Assembly (NCBI GenBank): GCA_027574665.1
Contig: CM050652.1
Span: forward strand, 4,072,589-4,136,588
Source of the DNA: Rhynochetos jubatus
Lineage: Eukaryota; Chordata; Aves; Eurypygiformes; Rhynochetidae
Length of the DNA stretch: 64,000 nucleotides
Direction of reading: 5' to 3'
This document shows, in pieces, positions 12,306 through 24,700 of the stretch (its first letter is position 1; each line of letters starts with the position of its first letter). The notes under the pieces are model-generated. The model did not search any database and was not told the DNA's origin. It saw only the letters and a list, made by a program, of their open reading frames with translations. Made by a program: the position numbers and the translations under genes.

Positions 12306-13408
12306 AGTGTTCTTGGAGGAAGAATGCCTGCCTTCATCAGTGAAACAGATTCTCGGAAACCTCAGTGGAGAAGAGAGGTCAGGATCATCCTTGTGTGCTT
12401 CTGCCGTTCCAGTTAGCTCCACCACCAAACCAAGGCCCTCAGTAGGCTGGGAGTGCAGAGTCTGTGGCCTGGATGACCCTTGGGAGAGCAACGCAATGCC
12501 TGATTTCAAAGGCAGATTCTGCTGTAATGCTGCTGGGCGACAGCATGTTTGTAGTATTTGTAGGTGGTGAACATGAACTTTGGAAACAGAGAAGGGCTCG
12601 CGAGACATGAACAGTGCAAAAAGGTGTAATACAGAATTGCGACACGGTGTTGAAGACAGCGACAGTACCACACCAACCAGGTAATCTGGTACAAACAACT
12701 AGTTTGTACAACATGGTGAGGAATAAGGAAGGGAATTGCATTCACTCCACTTTCTCTTCAGCTCGGACTTTCAGCCTTACATAGATACGTTTTTGTTCTT
12801 TACTGCCCTTGTAAATACCTTGTGGATGTATCATACAAGACACAGTAAAATTTAAAGCAGGTAATTTTAAATCTAAGCACTGGGAGTTCTAGATGCTGTT
12901 TGCATCCCTGCTCTGTGTTTGCTTTTTCGTTGTGGCATGTTTGGCAGACCTGAATATGCTTATTTTGTGTGACAGCTTTTCACTGTTCAAGTTGCAAGTT
13001 GATGGCCTGACACACTGGTTGTAGTTAGTGAAAATGGCCAGCCCCGGCATCTAGGAGAATTGGACCGTGCATGGAAGGTCACGTTTGCCAAGGCTACTGA
13101 AGTTTGGAGAACTTTAAGTGTTTTAAGATTGGCTTTACATTATTGAAGCGTGTGTAGCTAATGATGGATTTGGAAAGCTATCACCTTCTAAACCTTTGTC
13201 TTCTCATCGGCGTTTTAATAATATTTATAACTTTTTTGTTTAGTGAATAATGTCACAGAGATAATGAATTAACATTTATTATTTGAGGATCCTCCAATGT
13301 AAAGTCTTAGCCAGTATTATCCAGCACATAACTCTTCATCCTTGCAGATCTCAGTAACCCCTTTAGAGGATGACTGATTTCTTTTGGTGTTCAGAGTCAA
13401 TAATATTT

Positions 13409-13427
13409 TCTAGCACCATTTGAAATC
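13409..13427 (+). repeat. 19-bp direct repeat, copy 2
   Basis: Second exact copy of the 19-mer at 12287-12305, about 1.1 kb downstream. Confidence 0.6.
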
Positions 13428-14819
13428 GGTTATAGTGATTGGGGAATTGCTCCTTGTGAATTTTATACAAGACACTCCAGAGAGAATCTTTTAATGCTGT
13501 TATCTAGGATGGAAAACAGGAAGGCGTGTTCTCTTCATGAACGGAATCACTGAATGCAGAAATACTGTTAAACTATAGTGTTATTATGTACTTTAGTGTA
13601 GCTGGAGATTATTCCTAGGAGACAATACAATCTGTAGTAGATAAATGTGTAAAATATGTAACACAAGGTCTTGATTTAGGTCATCTGTGTAACGACGATA
13701 CTTAGGGTGCTTTGGAAAGCCATGCGGTACTGAGAGTGGAGGTGAAGGGAGATGGTTTTCCCAATGCGAATAACCAGCATGGACTTAACAGAGTGGGTTG
13801 GTGGTTTTTTTTTGGCTTCATGATCTGTCCGTGAGGTATGAGGAAATAAAATGCAGCAGGAAGCCTTCCAATCTCCAATTACCGTACTCCGGACATGCTG
13901 AAAGCGAGATCTTGTGAAAGATTGCATTGCCAGCCTGAGAGCTTTTTGCGTTCTCCTCTCTTACACTGTTAAACAGTGTAAGCCACAAAACTGAGTCATC
14001 TTCCCAAGGTCGTTATAATATCTAAGAAGTTTTCTCTGAAAATTTGGCTCTTCAGAGAAACAGGACTCAACACAGGCTCGAAGTGGGGGTCGTGTCCCCA
14101 GTTGCAGCAGGATCTCCTTATCCATGAAGATCATTACTGAAAATCGGCCTTCAGCCGGCTTCTCCTACTACCTCCAGCTTTTTGGATCTAATTTTTGGAG
14201 TTCAGAACACAGACGAACCTGCAGCAGCGCATCCCTGTCTGTAGCAGGGGATGTTTTCCTGGATACACTGGTGAAAACAGGAATATATTGCTTTTCCACT
14301 CTTTCCTGTAGTGGGAAACTAAAAAGCAAGCTTCAGCCTGTAAACAACTGGAGCAACTTCTGGGTATTCAGAGGCATTTCTAAGACTGTGGATGGTTGTT
14401 GGCAGCAAATATACCTTTCCTCTTCTCCCCCATCTGTCTTTTCATTGGTATATGCTCCTGTTACTTCTATTTCTTTTTGTTTAATTATGAAACTGTTGGA
14501 TAGTCACAAACCCAAAGAATTATATGAAAAGTATGTGGCTGCTTTTAGTCTCTCACTGCCATCCCTTTCTGAAATCCACCCTCATGATTTGTCTCTTCCT
14601 CAGATCGAACTCTCCCAAGGTGGGTAGTGCTGTGTTTAGTACAAACGACTCTAGATTAGCCCTTAATATAAAAATGGCTGAAATATTAAAAATCTGGAGG
14701 GGCTAGCAGCGTATTTTTTTGCAGTATGATGCAGAGAGTTCACACCTGCACACATAGGTAATTTGGGAGGGGGTTGAAAGTTGTCCTTGTCGAGGTTAAA
14801 AGCTATACAGCATAAAATA

Positions 14820-15320
14820 TTCACAGAGTGGTCGGGGTTGGAAGGGACCTCTAGAGATCATCCAGTCCAACCCCCCTGCCAGAGCAGGATCCCCTAGAGC
14901 AGATCACACAGGAACAAGTCCAGGCGGCTTTGGAAAGTCTCCAGGGAAGGAGACCCGCCCACCTCCGTGGGCAGCCTGTCCCAGGGCTCTGTCACCCCCA
15001 CAAGGCAGAAGGGTTTCCTCATGTTCAGGCTGAACCTTCTGTTTTCCAGTTGATGGCCATTGCCCCTAGTTCTGTCACTGGACACCACTGAGCAGAGCCT
15101 GGCCCCATCCTCCTGACACCCCCCTTTAGATATTGATAAGATCCCCCTCAGCCCCCTCTTCTCCCAGATGAACAGCCCCAGCTCTCAGCCTTTCCTCATA
15201 CAGAAGGTGCTCCAGGCACTTCCCTATCGCAGTGGCTCTGTGCTGGACCCTCTCCAGTAGCTCCTTGTCCTTCTGGAACTGAGGAGCCCAGAACTGGACA
15301 CAGCACTGCAGGTGAGGCCT
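14820..15320 (-). mobile_element. CR1 LINE, 5'-truncated, subfamily unlike the copies at 0.2 and 3.7 kb
   Basis: The copy starts with the complement of a CR1 3' end (tcacagagtggtcggggttgg) and continues with 3' UTR text that includes agatcatccagtccaac. Its internal text (cctagagcagatcacacagg, then a cluster resembling gggcagcctgtcccagggctc) differs from the other long copies, so it belongs to another CR1 subfamily. The minus-strand frame at 15126-15347 retains the reverse-transcriptase C-terminal signature RPHLQCCVQFWAPQ followed by ELLERVQHRAT. The copy is broken and truncated. Confidence 0.92.
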
Positions 15321-16110
15321 GTTGCACTCCAGAAATGTGGCTTTCAAGTAATCAGTGTGGTTTTAAGTACATAACACTGCTTAAGTAGCTCTCATACAGA
15401 CCGTTGCTTAAATGGTTTCTTGTGCAAAGTCCTGGAGTAAGCAGATGGATTTATTTGGAGTTCAGCTGCTGCCTGTACTGTGCTTGTCGAGGTGGCATCT
15501 CGGTGTCCAGACCGCTTTAAGGTAAAGGAATTGGCAGCACAAAAACTAATCTTGAGGTAAGGATCGATTACAGACTGATCACACAAAACCAGCTGAAGGT
15601 GGTAATGAAATTTTTAGTTATTTCTGTTGAAAGATAAGAGGGTTTTAAGCTGTACTAATTTTCTCTGTTTGTGCCATACATTGAGAAGAAAAATGGAGCT
15701 ACCAAGTGCTTGGATCTTGTGAAAGGCTTTTCAGACGTGAGTACTGGTGTGCCCGTATGCTCACAGGATTGTATGCTGTTCCCTGCTGGGTCTTTCATGC
15801 AGCAGCAGTGAAAGGAAGGATGAAAAAAGTGGAAAGAAGGAAGAGAAATGCTTTATGAAAATAGGAACATTGCACTGTAAAATATACGTATGATGAAGAG
15901 AGACTTGCCTGTAACGCGTTTCTTTTTTGTGATCCTATTTGCGCTCAGCTTTTGGCCTTTTCAAAAAGTGAAGCTACTGGAAGACAGTCTTCCCTGTCAT
16001 GCAGCCAGATTTAGATGCAGAACAGCGCTCACAAAAACTGCACCAGTCTCAAAACGCTGATCAGGTGCCGCAGTATGTAACTTAACCTATTTGCTTGCAA
16101 GTCTGCTCCA
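15321..16110. other. No gene recognised
   Basis: Non-coding sequence between a CR1 copy and the tandem duplication. No repeat or RNA gene recognised. Confidence 0.45.
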
Positions 16111-16307
16111 TCCTACCGTTTGATACCCTACAGCAACTGCAGAACGTAACGTCTGAGGAGATTGCTCCGTGGTCAGCAAGTTTGTCTAGTTGCCAGGTTT
16201 CTGGAACGACGTTAAAAGTAAACACTTGGACTAAGCCAAAACCAGCGCTGGAAGTCAACCGCGCCTCTTCCCCCAAACTCTCGCTTCGGGACTAATGTAA
16301 AAGGCAC
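16111..16307 (+). repeat. 197-bp tandem duplication, copy 1
   Basis: A 197-bp unit that is repeated immediately downstream with no difference I can see by eye. The unit holds 11 CpG dinucleotides at about 50% GC, so it lacks the CpG loss typical of the surroundings. After the acceptor-like tgataccctacag, one plus frame is open for about 55 codons to a TAA (QLQNVTSEEIAPW and onward). The opposite strand is also open. The peptide is not recognised. The unit could be a coding exon, a CpG-rich regulatory segment or unique intergenic DNA. Confidence 0.9.
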
Positions 16308-16504
16308 TCCTACCGTTTGATACCCTACAGCAACTGCAGAACGTAACGTCTGAGGAGATTGCTCCGTGGTCAGCAAGTTTGTCTAGTTGCCAGGTTTCTG
16401 GAACGACGTTAAAAGTAAACACTTGGACTAAGCCAAAACCAGCGCTGGAAGTCAACCGCGCCTCTTCCCCCAAACTCTCGCTTCGGGACTAATGTAAAAG
16501 GCAC
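16308..16504 (+). repeat. 197-bp tandem duplication, copy 2
   Basis: This is an exact head-to-tail copy of 16111-16307. The period is not a multiple of three, so a frame running through both copies shifts by two bases. Only one base of extra match (t) extends past the end, so there is almost no microhomology at the junction. Perfect identity points to a very recent duplication or to an assembly error. Confidence 0.9.
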
Positions 16505-19500
16505 TTGATGGTGGGCTGAGAGGGAGAGAAGGATGATGTATATTGGGAAATTTTTAATGCAAAGGTACGTTGGAAATGTCTTGCAGTGTAGCCTTTTTCT
16601 ATTAACGAGGCATTGAACCAATTTATCTTACTACACCGATCCTAAATTTCAATTATCATGTTAATTTGTCTGAAACTTCTGTGATCTTGCATCGTCATCT
16701 TGAAATGTCTGGCTTCTATGTAAGGGATTTCTGTGAAATCCATCGTGTGTTGGGAATCTGGGGGACACATACCCTGACCACGTTGCATAGGAGCTTGGGA
16801 TGATGGTGGAGAACTGCTTTGTTTACACGGCAAATGAATTGGGGGGTCAGAACTATAATTGGCAGCAGCTTAATCCTTACGTTAAAAATGATGAAATGTG
16901 GAGGCATAAAATGCTTAAAAAAGAGTGGACCAGGAAATAAGACAAAATTGTGATATTCTACAAGATGCTTCCTGCTTTCTTCAAGCCAGTTTGAGACTTG
17001 GCAGTCAAAAATAACCTGCTTGTGCGGGAGCTGTCATGTTCTTAGCACGCATTTCCAGTGCCGTAATGGACAGCAGAGGTACAAGCAGAATAAATCCGGG
17101 TAGTGTGGCTTTTACTGCAGCCTGTCCGAGCCCAGCTGGGATCTTTGCTAAGTATGAAACAGCAGAGGCTTATGTTGGCACAGCTTTGCTATGCTGTAAA
17201 ACAGACTATTAAAGCTCACAGCAATTTAAAGATGCCAGGAGGGCGAATTCTTACTCGTTTGGGTAATCCTAATAAAAATAGTGTTATAATTTCTAGATAT
17301 CTCTTCTGGTAAATCGGATCCAGTGAGGATGGCGACACAAACTTTGGGGCAGCAACCTTGGTTAAGCTGCCTGCGTACATAAGAGGTTTTCACTTCACGT
17401 GTCGTTCAAGACAGCGGTGCTCTGCAGAGAGGGGTCCTGTCTCCTGACAGCTGTTCATCACACTGGTGGCTTCTGCTCGCCAGCAGCGCCAGTCAGATGC
17501 TGCAGGTGCATCTCCCCTTGAAGCTTTTGGGTTCCAGGCATAAAAGGTGGACCAGCTACGTGTTCCCACCTCTGCCACTGAGCAGGCAAAGGGGAGGTCT
17601 GTGTGTTCAGACCAGGCAGTGGTTCCAGACCTTGGCTCAGAAGCTCTTCTATTCAGCTCCTTGAAATTAGAGGTAACAATTGTTTTTCTGTATGTCTTCC
17701 TCGCTGTTCTTGTTTTCCTACAGCAGTCTATGGCGAGACATGTGGCTGCTGCTCTGCTACCCAGACTGCCGGGTGTTTGCGTCGTGCTACGTGCCGCTTC
17801 TGTCTGTGCTGCCTTCTCAGCATCGTGGTTTGTCTGTTCTCAAGGTTTCCTCTCTGGAGAACCTGCTGTGGCAGTAGGTGACTTGCTTCAGTCTTAGGGA
17901 TCTATAAAACTAGTTTCTCCTTCCATCAGGGTATGGTTTTTAATGGCCAGTTGCCATGAAGAGGAGAGGTGAGCCTTGGAATCGCAAGGTTCAGTGTCTT
18001 GGTGCTATCAGTGTTCACATGACTGCTGCAGAGGAGAGATTTTCTTGGGCTCTGCTTTCCAAAGCAGTTAATGTGTCGAAGCCCTGCACATCTCTGGCTG
18101 GGCGCCACATTCTGAAGCCTGGCACTTACACTCCTTTGGAGAAGCACAGCCTGGGATGAAGTGGTGGGGAAGGGCATCCATGTGCGGTCTGGAGGAGGCA
18201 GCTATGGAGCAGTTTTCCAACATCACTAGGGAATGCGAGGCATTTCTTTTGACTTCCTCATTTCATCAGATGCTACTTTTTGTACGACCATCACATTACT
18301 GCACGGGGGGGTGTTAACGTAAAACCCAATAGGATTTATTTATGATTAATGATTTTAGTTGGAAGATAAATGCCACCATGAGGATAAAATTCTGAACTAG
18401 ATTGGCTTGTGTAAAGCTACAGGTGAGCTACCCAGTCTTTAATAGCCTCCAGAGGACCACAGAGTGATTTTCTCCATTAGATTTTCCCATTATTTAACCT
18501 TCAGTCTCGCCTGTCCTTACAGACTGGAAGGAGGATGGCTTGATGGCCCCCCAAATAGTTTTTCATTCCTAGAAGTGCATTGGGCTGATGGGATTGCCGG
18601 CTGAAAGGTGCCAAAATCTTTACGTATCAGGATCTGCTCAAAAGTCACAGCTGGGGAAACTTAAATTTCTCAGGAAATTCATTGAAATTGTCATGGATTC
18701 CCAGGCTTTCAAGTAAGCTGTCATGTAAAGGTTCTCTGTTATATTGCCAGTGTGAGAACTGAAATCACCAGCGTTGATGAAGGAAAGAGAAATTACCTTC
18801 AGTGCAAGTAAATTTGCAGATTCCGCTGTGCAAATCAAAATTCCAGTCAGAACTTTGGAGTGAAACGGCGGTGTAAAAAAAAGAAAAAAAACCCACCAAA
18901 AAAAAGAACACTTGTTACTTGAGATTAGCCTGGAAATTTTAAGACAGTTGTGAATAATTTATAAACCAGCCTTCCCACGGATGAGCGACAGTACCAGCGC
19001 ATGGCTATGTTTGTCACCGTATGGAGATGTTTGCTGGCCATCGTGGAATTTTTACAGTGTTGGTAATGGAGATGTTGCTTAGCTTTTAATTTCCCGAATG
19101 TAAACGGGTCTGAGGAAGCGGATCGTTAAAAATGTTTGGAAAGGGCTGGTGAAAAAGCAAAGTACTTGTGTACTGTGAGCAAAGCGCATACATCACCGGT
19201 GTTCGAATTAGGCTGCCAGCCCAGTACCAGCACTGGGAGGAGTAGTCAAAAGATGAATTTTTAAAACCACAGCAAATCAGAAAGAGTGAAATGGAAGAAC
19301 CCAAGAGGTTTGAGAACCTGTCCTGTGCTCTGTTTTCAGTTCTAATACGCTGTTTTAACTCATCATTTCAAATCTACTTTTCAGTGTGCCGTTTTCTCTG
19401 CAGTCTCTGAAGCTGTGGGACCAGTTGACTTCACTCTCTGATGCTCCTGCAGTTAGCAAGGGCTGGGAATGCTTAAATCCATGCAGAGGTTTTTTGAATG

Positions 19501-21214
19501 TGAGTAACTTAAAAAAAGGCCAATTTTAATTTGGTATTGAATCTGCAAAACTGTTTTCTACACTAAGTTTGGGTTTTCAGTGTCCTTTGAGCCAAAAGTC
19601 GCTTTGATAACCCATCACTCCTTCCTGGGAGGAAAACCGGGGGATCCCTTGGGGTGCAGGAGTGCATAGGGAGGGTGCCTACCCCTGGAAAGCACTAGGA
19701 CAGGGGGATAGGTGGGGAGCTCCTACCCCCAGCAAGCTCTTGGCTCCCCTTTCTCCTCCCGAGCCAGCCCACCAGATGTGAGATGCCGCCTTTGGCCCGG
19801 GAAGCAGCAGGAGCTGCGTGGTTTGCTTCAGCGGGAGAGGCCGTGGGTGGAGAGAAGCTGGCAGGGATCCCAGAAGCCGTTGAGAAGAGGCTGCTCGTGG
19901 GGGAGAGTGAACTCACCACCCACTTCGGATGAAATCATGGAACGAGCAAATTGGAGTAAAGGCTGGTGAGGCGAAGAAGGTGTTAGGTCTAAAAAAAGGA
20001 TGAGAGGGGAAGGCTGCTGGACCAGCGAGGAGGGCTTCTGTGCTGGGGGGTTCAAGGAGGATCTGGGTTTCACAGGAGCCCACTGTGCTGTGAGTGGATA
20101 TGAAGCCGGTATAAAGGGAGGAATTTGTCACAGGAAGGTTTGCTTCAGCAGTGTGGAAAAGCAGAACTTGAATACATGACCCATTTTATGAAAATTTATT
20201 AATATGTGTGTGAGTGGAGGAAGGATTGCTCCCAGCCAAGCTGCTGCTTTCCCTGTCTAACTTCTAACCAAACTTGGACCAAGGAAGATGCATTCCCGGA
20301 GCAAGGGGAGAGAGAGAGAAAAGATCTCCTCTGGAGCTGGCTTGTTTAAAACTGCGTTTTTAAGGGCTGCTGGCAAAGAGAGGTTGCATTGCCACTTTTC
20401 TTACCCAGGAAGTCAGTTACCTTGCTGTTACCAGCTGGATGGGCACATTGTCTCTGCCAGGGGAGTACTGGTCCTTAACCATACAAACCAACACGGGAAA
20501 CTCCAGCATGCAGTCTGCTCTGAGACTAAACATCACCCAGTGTGAACTCTAAGATTGGGTTTTTTCCCGTATTATTAACTAATTTACGATAAATTGCACC
20601 GCTCATGAGAGCAGCTGTTTAATCCCAATGAGAAGACCTCCAGTGTCAATGTTTTCCACCTGGATTTCTTTCCAAGCCTTCTCACTGCGATTCATCCTGC
20701 ATCATTTCTGGAGAGCTTGGGCAGGCGGGGAGCCAGCTGAAGGCGCGGACGTGGTCCCCGGAGTGCATCAACGTGGTTTTGTCCAGTGCACCCGCTGAGA
20801 ATGGCCTGAACTGGGTTTTGTTAGGTATTTGTGCTCTTAGAAACACATAGATAAGGATATCACCGTCATGGTCTGGCTTTGAGGAATGGGCTTCTCGACG
20901 CTCCTCTGTCTGCTCCAGCAAGCTAAAAACGATGTGCAAAACTCTTTCCCCTCCGTCAACTCCAGCGGGTGCAAAACTGTAATCGTTTGAGAAGAGATAC
21001 AGCCAAAAAAAAAAAGAAAAACATTTCCCTAGCTCATTTTCTTTTCCCAGAAAACCAGATGGATGAATCATTATAACAGCAGCTATGACAAGGGACCAGA
21101 CAACAGACTGAGCCCCAAGCCCAGCCCAGTCGAGGCAAGATGGAAAATTTGTCCAAGGATTTACCAATCCTCCCTCCCACATGTGTTTAAAGGAGCAAGG
21201 CTCCACAAATAGGG
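16505..21214. other. No gene recognised
   Basis: Non-coding sequence with no CR1 copy recognised. The 174-codon minus-strand open frame 20682-21206 has two hydrophobic stretches but no recognisable family. It sits next to the CpG-rich block at 21215-21725. Confidence 0.4.
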
Positions 21215-21725
21215 TATGCCGCTCGCGTCTGGATTTTAACCTTCCTCGTACATCCCATCATCGCAGCAAGGCCAGCTGTTGCGGAGCAGCGGTAACGTGA
21301 TGATGCGGTCGGTGATGATCACCAAAATCCGAAGCTCCTTACACCAGAGCTAACAGCCGCGCTGCATCGTTTGTGAATACATGCCAGGCTTTCCTCTGCT
21401 AGGAGATGAGGTATTGCAAGATGCATAGACGTGCTGCTAACGTCGTAGAGCCGTACTATGCATAAAGTGCCTCAGAATAACACGAGAAGTGACAAGGGTG
21501 AGAAAGCATTTAAAAGCTAGGAGACGGCTGTCTTCAGGCTGCCCACGTAACCTCTGTGGGTGCATGCGCTACGCTATGGTCCTTAATTACATGATGGGAA
21601 GTTATTTTTTCCACAGGGCGCTGCCCCGCTCCGTGCACGCGATGGTGGCACTCGCTGGGTGAAGAGCCGTGTAGCGGGGTGGTTTTCCCTTCGTGCTCAT
21701 CTCTGCAGTGTCCGGGTGCTTCAGC
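21215..21725. promoter_or_regulatory. CpG-rich block, possible regulatory element
   Basis: By eye there are around 30 CpG dinucleotides in 510 bp, with the densest part at about 21220-21370 (14 in 150 bp). The sequence includes gctcgcgtc, gcggtcggtgatgatc and ccgcgctgc. No TATA box or recognisable first exon is present. It may be an unmethylated enhancer or promoter, but this is inference from CpG density alone. Confidence 0.3.
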
Positions 21726-24700
21726 TGAAGCAGTTGCTGTGATGACATCTGGTTTTTAGGTGAGGCTCCATTGTCATTTCTGCTTTACAAACAAGGAACC
21801 AAAGCGCAGAGAAGTGAAGGTCAAAGAATCTGGTCGTTTTGGGTGCCTAGTTTGGAGTAGCCGGTGCAAGATGCTCAGGACTCTCCGTTCAAAGCACAGA
21901 TTCCTCTCATACCTTTGTTTTCTTCCAGCCCCCACTCCATTTATTGCCCTCTTCCAATTTCTGCCTGTTCGGCACTCTAATTACGATTTTTAAATTCAAA
22001 TGTTGCTCTTAGGTTTCAAGTGTTTTGATCGCTGGCTGAAAAGCTATAGCTGAACTCCACTCTGCACAATAAGCGTTCCCGTTCTCTGCAAGGTAAACAA
22101 GGAGTCAGGGAAGGTCACTGCAGGTAAATTTCCACAGGTCTGGGAGGAAATAACAGGACATCATTAAAGCTAGAGTACACGTGAGTGATACTTCACCTCT
22201 CCTATCCCCTGTGACTTCCACAGACCCGATCACAGAGCGAGGACGGCAAAAAGAAACTGCATCTCTAGTACAAAAAAACTGGTTTTTACCTCCGCAGTGG
22301 GCTCAGAACTCAAGGATTGAGTCCATGGGTGCTTCACCAGAGGTGGCTGTGGAAGAATTGTGTGTAGAGGAGGGACCAGACCCACGGGAGGGATGGGATA
22401 GTAGAGGGAAACAGGGGTGGGCAGTGCTGCCAGCTGTACCGAGCATGTATTTACTGCATTGGGAATAGCTTGTACTTGTGGGACCTAGTTAAATGCCAGG
22501 AAAACCCGGAGGGTGAGGCTGCAATACTCCTCATGAGATCTTACCAAGCTCTTTGGGGACCAGCAGTGCTGAACACGCTGTACTCTCAGCTGCCCCAAGC
22601 ACAGCCATGTCCATTCACACAAAGGAACGGCGTGTCTTGGGCTTCCTCCAAGCAGGAGCTCCAAGCACACCCACCTTTTATTTCTGCTTGCAGAGTCCTG
22701 TCTCCAGGCTAGCTGTGGGTGACCGTGTCATGTGTCCCGCAGCTGGAAATACCCTCTAGCCTCAGGACCTCGCGTTTGGCTTTAGTAGAAGGAAGCAATG
22801 GGACAGTGGTGTCCCAGGCTGGCACCGGGAAGGGTTTGTTAGGCTGCATTGGCCAGTGGCTTGTGAACATGCAAAGGTTATATCCCAAGTGTAGGACAGG
22901 AGCAGAGGAGATGAGCACGGCACTAGCGAGCTGAGACCTTGCAAGGCCCCTGGGGTGTGGGTTTGAGTAGGAGGGAGTTGAGAAGGTCTTGGGGGCAGGA
23001 GGGATCTGAGTCACCACGGAGCAATGCCTGGATGGCTCTGAAGGGGACCTTGCACACATCTGTCCAGGCTTTTTCTGCTGCCGCAGGGGATTCCTGTGCT
23101 CCTCCTCGCTGCTTCCTTTGCCTCTGGAGCTCTGTGTCACTGTTGCTGTTGGAAACATTGTCATTTCATAAGCAGGAATGCAGGAGAGCTCTGGTTTGCA
23201 GAGACTGCATAGAAGCAGCTTCAGGACACTCAGAAGCAGGAAAACCTGTTATTTTTAATCAAACCGGCATAGAAATGTTGTGTCAAAGGGACATCTCAAA
23301 TCAAGCCTCCCACTCGAGGTAGGACTGTGGCCAGGCCAGCAGCTCTCTAGCCCCAGCTCGAGGGGTCTCTGTCTCAGGACAGCACTACCTTGCAGCAAGA
23401 GCCTTTCCTACATCCAGCCTGAGCCTCCCAAGCCCCAGTTTGCAGCCGATACCTTTTGTTAGTCTGGCAAGATGGAGTGTATCTGTGCGTCTGAAACCAT
23501 CTTTTGCTTATTTGCAGCCAGCCCTAAGCTCACCTGTCAGCATCCTCGGGAAGGGCTTTCTCCTTGCTAAAGCAAAAAAGTGCACTGCAGCCACTCCCTC
23601 TTTTCAAACCCAGCTCTGCTCTCCCAAAACCGGGACAGCAGCATCCGTGGGCACACCCATGGGGGTTGACTCACCCCGCCACAAGCATAGCCAGTGGGAT
23701 GCTGCATCATCTTCTGCCCTGGTGTCTCTCTGCACATGTGGAGGAGCCCAGGCAGCAGCTTCCACTGCTCTGCAAAGTGGTGTGACATGAAGACCAAGGG
23801 TGGGCAACTGGAGCCCAGGTGGCCTGGTAGACCCAGCCCCATCCAGAGCATCACGTCCTGCCCTTGTACCTGGGCTTGTGGGGGTGGCACCAGGGATGGG
23901 CCAGGGGAAGGAGCTGGAAACAACACCACTCACATTGTTCCTCTTGCTAGAAACCATCCTATGCCCCAGCTCATTCATGCAGGGTTTGGCAGGGGTACGT
24001 CTGATCCAGGCAGTCTCCAGCCCTGGTTCAACCCACTGGCGTGTTCGTGGCCAAGCAGGTAACTTCCCGCTGATGTCCCAGTGGTGACACCGCACATAGC
24101 AGAAAATCCCCGGTATCACTGTGGTTTTTCTTTTTTAGATCAAGTTTGGCACAACCTTAATAAGATCTGTGAAGTGTTAGGATGAAAAATGAGTATGAAG
24201 CTGTAAATTGGACCCAAGAACTTGACAGTCATCACCATCGACACCGGGGAAAAAGAACTGTCGGGAAGGAGAGGTAACGGGGAGGCCACTGTTGGTCCTT
24301 TGTCTGACCCTGTCCTCTGTGCTCATGCTAGTGGTGTAATTATTGCTTATTATTGTTTTCACTTTTAATTTCACAATGAATATGAACAGGGCGAGCCCAG
24401 ATGCAAATAGGAACAGAGGCACTTTTGCAGGGACCCCAGGGGAGTGTCTCCAACCACCGCTGAGTCACCACCAGCCCCCTGGAGCCCGGTGCAGGGGCCA
24501 GGAGGGCACAGAGGGGTGATAAGGTAGAGCTGCCTGTTAAGGCCCCAGATTCTTGGTTTGGCAATGGTAGAAAAATAAAAGTTAATGCTGCAACCTAGTG
24601 GAGAAAACCCAGGCGTGCAGATTTATGGCAGAGCTCATTCAGGCTTGGGGGAACCTGAAGGTGATGTAATTTGTGCCTTGTAGCACAGGCTGATGGAGAC

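Larger units (their letters stand above)
10500..14819. other. No gene recognised
   Basis: Non-coding DNA. Open frames at 10893-11402 (minus), 12288-12698 (minus) and 14124-14627 (plus) have no recognisable domain or splice context. A 19-bp exact direct repeat occurs at 12287-12305 and 13409-13427. Nothing else stands out. Confidence 0.45.

Noticed and set aside
19195-19215. tRNA B-box-like text (gtgttcgaattagg)
   Set aside because: No A box at the right distance and no cloverleaf can be drawn.
23604-24119. 171-codon minus-strand open frame
   Set aside because: Nested with frames on both strands in GC-rich DNA, with no recognisable motif.
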